Source of the DNA: Dwaynesavagella gallinarum
GTDB taxonomy: Bacteria > Bacillota > Clostridia > Clostridiales > Clostridiaceae
Assembly (NCBI GenBank): GCA_019120235.1
Contig: DWVN01000019.1
Coordinates: 1 to 22,639, forward strand
Reading direction: 5' to 3'
DNA length: 22,639 bases
In this document: one piece after another, positions 1 to 6,413 of the stretch
Layout of the letters: each line of letters starts with the position of its first letter
Numbering within the stretch: the stretch's first letter is position 1
Notes under the pieces: model-generated
What the model was told of the DNA's origin: nothing
Database searches by the model: none
The model's input: the letters and a program-made list of their open reading frames with translations, nothing else
Position numbers and translations under genes: made by a program

Positions 1-1
1 A

Positions 2-265
2 TGTATTATTTCAAATACATTTTTATTTAAGGAAAAAATACCAGGAATTCAAATAAATGAAGAAAATTTTTTGAAAAATAAGTTTGAAAATGAAAAATTA
101 TTAGAACAAAAAAGAGATTTAAATAATTTAATAGAAATTTTAAATTCATTATGTAAAGAGCTGAGAAAAAATTACTCAATATTGGATGATTTTTTTGAAA
201 ATTGTATAATCGAAAATAAATTTAATAATTTAATAGATGATACATTAAAAAATGTAATACGATAA
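2..265 (+). CDS. C-terminal part of an unrecognised protein (5' end outside window)
   Basis: This frame is open from the first bases of the window to a TAA at 263-265 and gives 88 residues. I do not recognise the family. The visible part is rich in Asn, Lys, Glu, Leu and Ile, and from about residue 25 on reads like one or two charged helices, possibly a coiled coil (heptad-like spacing around NNLIEILNSLCKELRKN). There is one Cys in that helix and another near the end, with no membrane segment and no catalytic motif. A TTG at 71 could be an internal start, but it lacks a convincing ribosome binding site and the frame continues upstream, so truncation by the window edge is the better reading. 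It is the only plus-strand gene and converges on helD, with which it shares a hairpin. That it is a real gene is fairly likely; its function is unknown. Confidence 0.6.
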   Translation, partial: CIISNTFLFKEKIPGIQINEENFLKNKFENEKLLEQKRDLNNLIEILNSLCKELRKNYSILDDFFENCIIENKFNNLIDDTLKNVIR

Positions 266-282
266 ACACGTATTACATTTTT
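248..282. terminator. Bidirectional terminator between the convergent genes
   Basis: A perfect 14-bp inverted repeat (248-261 and 269-282, loop 262-268) is flanked by A-runs on the left and T-runs on the right, so RNA from either strand forms a hairpin followed by U residues. It contains the TAA of the plus-strand gene (263-265, in the loop) and the TAA of the minus-strand helD (273-275, in the right arm). Its place between convergent genes fits a shared intrinsic terminator. Confidence 0.85.
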
Positions 283-2357
283 AATTTAATATGAACAGCA
301 TTGTGCATAGCTCTAGTTAACATTATATATAAAATATTATCATCTAAATCATTATCTAAAACTATAACTGAATCAAACTCAAGTCCCTTAGAAAAATATA
401 CAGTTGTTAAAAATATTCCCTTATCACTGTATAAATTATCCTCATTATTAATTAATTTTATATAGTAAAGATCTTTTATCAAATCATAAACTCTACGTAA
501 AACCTCTTTATCTCTAACAATTATTCCAATATTAAAATTTCCCTTTAAATTAAATCCATTTATTTTATTTTGAATTACGCTTTTTAAATCTTTAAAACCA
601 CACTCTAAAACTTCTACATCTTCACCATCTCTAATTGAATTAACTGAAATATTTTCATGTAAATACTTTATAGAATAATTAATTATATTTAAAGTAGATC
701 TATAAGAATCTCTCATATTTATTTCTTCTCTATTTTCAAATATGTTAGTACTTTCAATAAAACTTTCATCAAAATTAACAATACTTTGATTTAAATCTCC
801 AACAATTACATACGAAGAAGCCCTTGTATACTCTTTAATAACCTCATAAAACATATATGAAAAATCTTGCGCTTCATCTATTACTACTAATTTAAAATCT
901 TTTATTCTTTTAACATTACAAACCTTCAAATATATATACTTTATTAAAATTAAATCTGCAAAATCTAAATCTCTCAATTCCTTTACAAAAAAATCCTCAT
1001 AAAATTCTTTATATAATTCATAAGGAGATTCAAGCTTTAAAAAATGAAGTGATGATTTTATCTCCAAAGATTCTGAAATTATTTCATATATCTCGTTTCT
1101 TTTTAACATATCATAATGATTAACCATATCATCATCAATGTTCATTTTTTTATATTTATCTACAATTTCATATACAAAAGAATTTCTAATCTTATTAATT
1201 TTATCAAAAATTCTCTTTCTTATAAGATTAATTCTAACCTCTAAAACTCTACTTTTAAATGATTCATAAAACAATCTATTAATTTCATCACTTGTTATTA
1301 CAACCTTATCTCTAAAATAAATATCCGCTCCAAGATTTATATTTTCTTCAACATACTTTAAAAAGTCATCAATTTTCTCTTTCATGTGAGAGGTTCCCTT
1401 AAATTTAAATTCCTCTAAATAATCAAAATCATTTAAAATCATCTCCATATGATTATCATAAGAATTAAAATTTAACTCCTGATTTAAATTTAAATATATA
1501 AAATCTTCACTAGCAAAGCTGTAAACCCCTCCATATTCACCAAGTGAAGGTAAAACTGAAGAAATATATTCCATAAATATTTTATTAGGACATAAAATTA
1601 AAACCCTATCTTTAAAATAATCTCTAAAATTATACAATAAATACGCAACTCTATGTAAAGCAACAGAAGTTTTTCCACTACCTGCAACACCATTTATAAC
1701 AATACATTTATTTTTATCTGCCCTTATTATTTTATCTTGATTTGATTGAATAGTTTGTACTATGTTTTTAAGCTTATTTGATGCTTTGAGAGATAGCATT
1801 TCTTTTAAAAATTCATCTTTTACATATATTTCAGAGTCAAACATTGAAATAATTTTTCCATTTTTAATTAAAAATTGTCTTCTCTCTAACAATTCAACAA
1901 ATATTTCTTCTTTAGATGGAATAATATAACTAACTCTTCCAAGTTTTCCTTGATAAAATAAAGAAGCTATAGGAGCCCTCCAATCAATTATAAGAGGAAC
2001 ATCATAACCAACATCAAATCCATAAGCACCTATGTAAAATTTTTCTTCTACTCCATCTTCACATATGTTTATTTTTCCAAAATAAGGACTCTTCTTTAAA
2101 TACAAAAACTCTTTTATTCGTTTTTCAATATTATTAAAAATTTGCTCATTTTTGTGATTTTCATGATCAAAATATTCAATTACCTTATCATCATCATCTC
2201 TATACTCTTCTACAAACTTTCTTCTATACTCAACAATAACATCAGATACTTCTTTTCTTCTATTTAAATAATTATTTATCTCATTATTTAAATGGATAAA
2301 CACATTATCTAAATACTCCTTCTCTTTTAAATACTCCTCATTTAAATTTTTATCCAT
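273..2357 (-). CDS. helD: RNA polymerase recycling motor ATPase HelD (UvrD/Rep-like superfamily 1)
   Basis: HelD-family proteins use ATP to remove stalled or post-termination RNA polymerase from DNA; they resemble SF1 helicases. The 694-residue product starts with a charged, probably coiled-coil N-terminus (the arm that enters the polymerase secondary channel in known HelD). Then come the HelD-typical DWRAPIASLFY (about 125-135), a Q-motif-like stretch ending NQDKIIR, Walker A GVAGSGKTS (about 223-231), Walker B VVIDEAQDF (about 491-499), GDLNQSI (about 520), YFSKGLEFD (about 655) and MLTRAMH near the end. It is somewhat shorter than the Bacillus protein (about 770). I place the start at the ATG at 2355-2357. 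A TTG 12 bases upstream in frame would abut the AAAGGA site directly, whereas the ATG lies 12 bases from it. It is 87 bases after lepB with no good terminator between, so it may be the last gene of that operon. Confidence 0.9.
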   Translation of the reverse strand: MDKNLNEEYLKEKEYLDNVFIHLNNEINNYLNRRKEVSDVIVEYRRKFVEEYRDDDDKVIEYFDHENHKNEQIFNNIEKRIKEFLYLKKSPYFGKINICEDGVEEKFYIGAYGFDVGYDVPLIIDWRAPIASLFYQGKLGRVSYIIPSKEEIFVELLERRQFLIKNGKIISMFDSEIYVKDEFLKEMLSLKASNKLKNIVQTIQSNQDKIIRADKNKCIVINGVAGSGKTSVALHRVAYLLYNFRDYFKDRVLILCPNKIFMEYISSVLPSLGEYGGVYSFASEDFIYLNLNQELNFNSYDNHMEMILNDFDYLEEFKFKGTSHMKEKIDDFLKYVEENINLGADIYFRDKVVITSDEINRLFYESFKSRVLEVRINLIRKRIFDKINKIRNSFVYEIVDKYKKMNIDDDMVNHYDMLKRNEIYEIISESLEIKSSLHFLKLESPYELYKEFYEDFFVKELRDLDFADLILIKYIYLKVCNVKRIKDFKLVVIDEAQDFSYMFYEVIKEYTRASSYVIVGDLNQSIVNFDESFIESTNIFENREEINMRDSYRSTLNIINYSIKYLHENISVNSIRDGEDVEVLECGFKDLKSVIQNKINGFNLKGNFNIGIIVRDKEVLRRVYDLIKDLYYIKLINNEDNLYSDKGIFLTTVYFSKGLEFDSVIVLDNDLDDNILYIMLTRAMHNAVHIKLKM

Positions 2358-2444
2358 TTTATTACCCAATCCTTTATAAAAAATAAAGCCATTCTTTAAT
2401 TATACTCTTTAAGAATATTTTTTAAAAGAATGACCTTATATAAA

Positions 2445-3161
2445 TTATTTTAAAATTCTTATTCTATTAAATGGATATATAATTATTCTTGCTTCCCCTC
2501 GTATATCTTCAAAGTCTATATAAGGTTCGCTCCAATACCTACTATCTAATGAATTTGCCCTATTATCACCTAAAAAGAAATATTTATCCTCGGGGACTTT
2601 AAACTCTAAATCAAATATAGCAGTTTCATCTTTTTGAACCACATATGTTTCTTCAAGAACTTCTCCATTAACTAAAACCTCTCCTGAAGCTTTAACAACA
2701 ATATCATCTCCAGGTAATCCTATAACACGTTTAATCAAAAGTTCATTAAATTCATCAGAGAAAAATACCAAAATATCTCCTCTCTGAATACTATCTCTAC
2801 TATACATTTTAGTTACAAAAAGCTGATCTTTAACTTTAAGTGTTGGATACATAGATTCAGATGGTATATACACCTTAAAAATTAAAAACTTATTTATTAA
2901 AAAGGAAATAATAAGTGCTGCAACAATTGTTATTAACCATTCAAGTATGGTTGATATAAAACTTCCCTTTTTCTTTGAATCACTTCTTCTCCTTTTTTTA
3001 CCTTCATTATCTTCATCAATTACAACATCATCTTTCTCATCTTCTTCATCATCTAAAAGATAGGAGTATTCATCATCATAATCATCTTGCTCCTGCTCAT
3101 CATCATAAAACTCTTCCTCATCAAATATTTCTTCTTTATCATCATCTTTACAATTATGCAT
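2445..3161 (-). CDS. lepB: Signal peptidase I with an unusual acidic N-terminal cytoplasmic tail
   Basis: Type I signal peptidase, the membrane serine protease that removes signal peptides from secreted proteins with a Ser/Lys dyad. The product has 238 residues. Residues 1-54 are an extremely acidic tail (30 of 54 are Asp or Glu). A basic cluster follows (KKRRRSDSKKK, about 55-65), then one hydrophobic membrane segment (about 67-91). The catalytic domain carries PSESMYPT with the presumed nucleophile Ser103, LLIKRVIGLPGD with the general base Lys144, and the C-terminal box FFLGDNRANSLDSR. The typical box has Gly where this one has Glu102. The start is the ATG at 3159-3161: AAAGGTAGG lies 6 bases upstream, and a longer frame from a TTG would place that ribosome binding site inside the coding region. 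The gene follows the acidic unknown protein by 72 bases with no terminator seen, so co-transcription is likely. Confidence 0.92.
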   Translation of the reverse strand: MHNCKDDDKEEIFDEEEFYDDEQEQDDYDDEYSYLLDDEEDEKDDVVIDEDNEGKKRRRSDSKKKGSFISTILEWLITIVAALIISFLINKFLIFKVYIPSESMYPTLKVKDQLFVTKMYSRDSIQRGDILVFFSDEFNELLIKRVIGLPGDDIVVKASGEVLVNGEVLEETYVVQKDETAIFDLEFKVPEDKYFFLGDNRANSLDSRYWSEPYIDFEDIRGEARIIIYPFNRIRILK

Positions 3162-3233
3162 ACCCAACCTACCTTTCAATTCTTAATGCTAAAAATATTA
3201 TATTAAATAATGATTCAAATTTAAATACTAATT

Positions 3234-4691
3234 TTAATTTACTATATTTTTACTATTCTCTTTCTTAGCTATATCTTTTTTAATTGCTTCAATATCCAAC
3301 TCATTTATATCAAGACTTGAAGGTTTTTCTCCATTTTCTTCATAAATCTCTTCCAATAAATTTTGTAATGAAAATTTATCATCTTTTTTAACAGTTTTCT
3401 TAGAATAATTCTTAGAAAACTTACGTTTCTTATTTAAACTTTCAAATTCAATTCTTATAGAAGAATTTATTCTATTTAAATCCATATTTATAGCATTTAA
3501 AATTTCTTGTGAATCTATGCTATGTTCCTTAAACTTCTTAAACTGTTCAATTCTTTCATCAAGGGTTTCAAAAAATAACTTTTCTTGCAATTCTTTTTGT
3601 TCTTGCTTTTTCTTTTGTTTATTCTTTATAACTTCCCTTATACTTACTTTTTTACTTATACCTTGATTTAAATTAAAGTCTGGAAGCATACCCTCTTCCA
3701 TAGCATTTTCACTACTTACATCATAACTTTGAATTTCCTCAACTTCAAAAGAATTTAAACCATCAAAAGGTGAAAATGAATCATCATCTGCATTTTCCTC
3801 AACAACAACTTTAGGTACTTCATAATCTTCTATTTCTTCAAAAGGAGATTTTAATATTACTTCATCTTCTGGCATACTAGATAAATAATCTTCAAAATCC
3901 ATAATAGTTCTAAATTTACTTAATTCATCTTTTTTATTTTCCTTAACACTTTCTACTTCAAATACATCATTTTTTTTTTCACTTTCTCTTTCGTATTCTT
4001 CAAAAGAAGAAAAATTATACTCATTAGAGGAATCTATTTGAGAATTATTAGTTTTTGGTTCAGAAAATTGTTCCTCAACATTATTAAATTTTTCATTTAT
4101 CCTTTTTAAAATTTCTTCATCACTTTGTTTGCTTAAATCAATTAATAAATCCTCAGCTAAAATTTTTTCTTTAGTTTCTTCAATTTTTTCTTTACCTTCA
4201 TTTAAAACAACATTTTCAAAATTTTCTAATGTAACATTTTTATTTTCTTCTTTAGAAATTAAATTATTATTTTTAGCTCCATTAACAATATCTTTTTTAT
4301 CTATATTTTTTAAATTCTTATCTAAATAATTTCTAAGTTTAAATTTTTGTTTATTTAAATTTTTATTTGAATTAATCTTATTATTACGTTCCTGTACAGA
4401 ATTTTTTTTATAATTATCTGAATTATTTAAAACATCTACAGATCTTTTATAATCAAAAAAATCATATTTTATATCACTATCATAGGTATAAATTCCATCT
4501 GAATTGTCGCTATATTTTTCTGAAAATACTTTACCTGTACGTTTATCAAGCATAACTCCAGTTTTTTTATTTCCAACAACTCCAGATTCATCATCTACAA
4601 CAAAATATGTATTATTCTCATCTAAAAAATCTAATAATTCACTAATATTGTACTCTTCTTTATTTATATCTCCATTAAATTTTTTATCCAT
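3234..4691 (-). CDS. Unrecognised acidic, low-complexity protein with short internal repeats
   Basis: A 485-residue protein that I do not recognise. It has no signal peptide or membrane segment, no Cys or Trp, and one His, and is rich in Glu, Asp, Lys, Asn and Ser, so much of it is probably disordered. Residues 35-59 hold three tandem copies of an eight- to nine-residue unit of the form (S/T)G-V/K-hydrophobic-x-x-K, suggesting small beta hairpins. A short motif occurs twice, as SPFEEIEDYEV (282-292) and SPFDGLNSFEV (307-317). About 345-425 is strongly charged and probably helical, and the C-terminus (about 438-480) contains the amphipathic stretch FSLQNLLEEIYEE. The start at 4689-4691 is the only in-frame choice, but the ribosome binding site is 14 bases away and better placed for an overlapping four-codon ORF. 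It lies directly upstream of lepB. It is certainly a gene by length and context; a scaffold or cytoplasmic partner of a membrane process is only a guess. Confidence 0.75.
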   Translation of the reverse strand: MDKKFNGDINKEEYNISELLDFLDENNTYFVVDDESGVVGNKKTGVMLDKRTGKVFSEKYSDNSDGIYTYDSDIKYDFFDYKRSVDVLNNSDNYKKNSVQERNNKINSNKNLNKQKFKLRNYLDKNLKNIDKKDIVNGAKNNNLISKEENKNVTLENFENVVLNEGKEKIEETKEKILAEDLLIDLSKQSDEEILKRINEKFNNVEEQFSEPKTNNSQIDSSNEYNFSSFEEYERESEKKNDVFEVESVKENKKDELSKFRTIMDFEDYLSSMPEDEVILKSPFEEIEDYEVPKVVVEENADDDSFSPFDGLNSFEVEEIQSYDVSSENAMEEGMLPDFNLNQGISKKVSIREVIKNKQKKKQEQKELQEKLFFETLDERIEQFKKFKEHSIDSQEILNAINMDLNRINSSIRIEFESLNKKRKFSKNYSKKTVKKDDKFSLQNLLEEIYEENGEKPSSLDINELDIEAIKKDIAKKENSKNIVN

Positions 4692-4715
4692 ATTCCATAT
4701 TTCTACCTTTCAAAA
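4684..4715 (-). promoter_or_regulatory. Ribosome binding site with overlapping mini-ORF at the start of the acidic protein
   Basis: On the minus strand AAAGG is followed after 7 bases by an ATG at 4696-4698 that opens a four-codon ORF (Met-Glu-Tyr-Gly-stop, ending at 4684). The true start of the long gene, the ATG at 4689-4691, lies inside this mini-ORF in another frame, 14 bases from the AAAGG. The mini-ORF stop (TAA at 4684-4686) overlaps the first codons of the gene, an arrangement that would allow termination and re-initiation. The geometry is seen directly; use of the mini-ORF is inference. Confidence 0.4.
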
Positions 4716-4749
4716 TTATTAACTTGAACCAAAACCATCAACTTAAAGA

Positions 4750-4779
4750 TTATTATTACCCTAAATAAAATTTTTACAA
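4750..4779 (-). promoter_or_regulatory. Possible promoter for the acidic protein - lepB - helD unit
   Basis: On the minus strand TTGTAA (4774-4779) is separated by 18 bases from TAATAA (4750-4755), which loosely matches a sigma-A type promoter, about 60 bases upstream of the gene start. In DNA this AT-rich such matches occur by chance, so this rests mainly on position between the rlmD end and the next gene. Confidence 0.3.
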
Positions 4780-4802
4780 ATAGAAAATATTGTATTAAAT
4801 TA

Positions 4803-4835
4803 AATAATAAATTTTTTATCTAAAAAATTATTATT
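4803..4835 (-). terminator. Weak A/T-only hairpin after rlmD
   Basis: Arms 4803-4817 and 4822-4835 pair over 14 bases with one bulged A and a 4-base loop, just past the rlmD stop codon. The stem has no G-C pair, so its stability is doubtful, although the position suits an rlmD terminator. Confidence 0.35.
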
Positions 4836-4845
4836 GTTTAAATTA

Positions 4846-6216
4846 CTATAACTTAAAACAAACGATAGTCTCAACATGATGAGTTTGACAAAACATATCC
4901 ACTCCACGAATTTTTGAAACGTTGTATCCAAGTGAAACGAGTATTTTAGCATCTCTTGCCAAAGTTCCAACATCACAAGATATATAAACTATTTTTTTGC
5001 ATTTTATTTCCCTAAGCGCATGCAAAACACTTTCTTTTACACCTTTTCTAGGTGGATCTAAAATAGCTACTGTTATATTTATCCCATTATTAACTAAATT
5101 TAAAATTTCTTCTTCCACTTTACCATGTATAAACTCAACATTTTTTATATTGTTTAAAACTTTATTTTCATTTGCATCTATAATACTTTCTTTAACTTCC
5201 TCTATACCATAAACTTTCTTTACTCTTCTACTTGAGCATATTCCAATAGTTCCAATTCCACAATAAGCATCTAATAAAATATCACTATATTTTAGCTCTG
5301 CCATATCAATAGCTGATAAATAAAGCTTTTCAGCTTGTTTTGTATTAACTTGAAAAAAAGATCTACTGTGAATTCTAAAAACAAAATCATTAATTTTATC
5401 CCTTATATAACCATCACCATATAAAACTTTTTCATAATTTCCAAGAATAACATTTGTGATATTATTATTAACATTTAAAACTATGGTTTTTATATTTTTG
5501 CAATGTAATAATAAATATTTAACATAATTATTTAAAAACTTTTCATTTTCTTCTGTTAAAACAACAACAACCATAATTTCATTTGTATTATACCCTTTTC
5601 TTATTAAAAGATGTCTAAATAATCCAAAATCTTTTCCAAATTTATAGTGAACAACTTCATCATAAGGAGCTATATTTTTTTGTTTCATATACTCTCTCGT
5701 TTTAACCACTATATCGTTGGCCTCTTTAAATTGTATGTGGCAAAAATCCATGTTAATAATTTTATGACTTTTATTTTCGTAAAAGCCTGCTGAAACATAT
5801 CCATCTACAATACCAAATGGAACTTGAACTTTATTTCTATACTCATAGGGAATTGACATACTATAAAATTTATCTATTTTAACATTTTTTAATTTTCCAA
5901 TTTTTTCAAGTGATTCTATAATTTTATTTTCCTTAAAATTAACTTGCTCTTTATATTCCATATGTTGAAGATTACATCCACCACATTTTTTATATATATC
6001 ACAAACAGGCATAACTCTAAGATTAGATACAGATAATATATCAACAACTTCTCCATATCCATAATTTTTATTTACTTTTTTTACAATAATCTCAACAATT
6101 TCTCCAATTATAACATCTGGTATAAATACAACAAACTTGTCAACATGGGCAATCCCACTTCCTTTATGATTGTATCCCTCAATTTTTACTATGTACTTCT
6201 TTCCAACTTCTATCAT
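4846..6216 (-). CDS. rlmD: 23S rRNA (uracil-C5)-methyltransferase, RlmD/RlmCD type
   Basis: SAM-dependent enzyme of the TrmA/RumA family that makes 5-methyluridine in 23S rRNA; the Gram-positive homologue RlmCD modifies two sites. The 456-residue product has an N-terminal TRAM RNA-binding domain (about 1-60). Cysteines for a [4Fe-4S] cluster follow in CDIYKKCGGC (Cys72, 78, 81) plus Cys159 (MDFCHIQ). The SAM-binding DAYCGIGTIG is at about 316-325, ILDPPRKG at about 385-392, the catalytic Cys414 in YISCD, and the presumed base Glu449 in HHVET. All expected residues are present and the length is normal. The start is fixed by AAGGAGG at 6230-6236, though the 13-base gap to the ATG is long; a stop codon lies in frame three codons upstream, so no other start is possible. 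It stands alone between two hairpins. Whether it modifies one or two uridines cannot be told from sequence. Confidence 0.93.
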   Translation of the reverse strand: MIEVGKKYIVKIEGYNHKGSGIAHVDKFVVFIPDVIIGEIVEIIVKKVNKNYGYGEVVDILSVSNLRVMPVCDIYKKCGGCNLQHMEYKEQVNFKENKIIESLEKIGKLKNVKIDKFYSMSIPYEYRNKVQVPFGIVDGYVSAGFYENKSHKIINMDFCHIQFKEANDIVVKTREYMKQKNIAPYDEVVHYKFGKDFGLFRHLLIRKGYNTNEIMVVVVLTEENEKFLNNYVKYLLLHCKNIKTIVLNVNNNITNVILGNYEKVLYGDGYIRDKINDFVFRIHSRSFFQVNTKQAEKLYLSAIDMAELKYSDILLDAYCGIGTIGICSSRRVKKVYGIEEVKESIIDANENKVLNNIKNVEFIHGKVEEEILNLVNNGINITVAILDPPRKGVKESVLHALREIKCKKIVYISCDVGTLARDAKILVSLGYNVSKIRGVDMFCQTHHVETIVCFKL

Positions 6217-6236
6217 TAAAACTAAACTTCCTCCTT
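6214..6236 (-). promoter_or_regulatory. rlmD ribosome binding site with long spacing
   Basis: A full AAGGAGG (6230-6236) lies 13 bases before the ATG at 6214-6216, beyond the usual 5-9. The in-frame TAG between them rules out an earlier start. It begins only 5 bases after the hairpin ending pyk, so folding of that hairpin may influence access to it. Confidence 0.6.
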
Positions 6237-6241
6237 AATTT

Positions 6242-6287
6242 AAAAAACATTAGCATCTATAATTTCTTATAGATGCTAATGTTTTTT
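6242..6287 (-). terminator. Strong 20-bp hairpin terminator after pyk
   Basis: A perfect 20-bp inverted repeat (6242-6261 and 6268-6287) with a 6-base loop has an A/T-only base that gives six U residues on the descending side of the minus-strand RNA. It lies about 125 bases after the pyk stop and is the best terminator for the dnaE-pfkA-pyk unit. It also sits immediately before the rlmD ribosome binding site, so it would form part of the rlmD leader if that gene has its promoter upstream of it. Confidence 0.85.
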
Positions 6288-6340
6288 TGAATCAGTTGCC
6301 TAAATAAAAAATAAACCACTTAAATTTTTGAAACCTCTCT

Positions 6341-6375
6341 ATAATAATATACTTACTACAAAAAAGTTTTGTTAA
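6341..6375 (-). promoter_or_regulatory. Possible rlmD promoter upstream of the hairpin
   Basis: On the minus strand TTAACA (6370-6375) is followed by TATATT at 18 bases or TATTAT at 20 bases. If used, transcription would begin near 6335 and the rlmD leader of about 115 bases would contain the 20-bp hairpin. The match is poor and the region is AT-rich, so this is a weak call. Confidence 0.2.
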
Positions 6376-6407
6376 TTTTAAATTATATATTTGTTAATTT
6401 TAAATTA
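6368..6407. repeat. Two direct copies of an 18-bp AT-rich sequence
   Basis: The 18-mer TTTGTTAATTTTAAATTA occurs at 6368-6385 and again at 6390-6407, 22 bases apart start to start, just after the pyk stop codon. Each copy contains a near-palindrome (TTAATTT-T-AAATTA). It could be a protein-binding pair, or a chance or slippage product in low-complexity DNA. Confidence 0.6.
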
Positions 6408-6413
6408 ATTTTT

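Noticed and set aside
2390..2432. Inverted repeat between lepB and helD as a lepB terminator
   Set aside because: Only 8 bp pair around a 27-base loop and no clear U-run follows; too weak to call.
2975..3268. A plus-strand open frame with a His- and Leu-rich product opposite lepB
   Set aside because: It is the mirror of the acidic Asp/Glu codons (GAT, GAA) of the lepB tail, has no ribosome binding site, and overlaps a well-supported gene.
4129..4722. Plus-strand open frames of 66 and 72 codons opposite the acidic protein
   Set aside because: Ser/Phe-rich products typical of the antisense of Lys/Glu/Asn codons; no ribosome binding site or family likeness.
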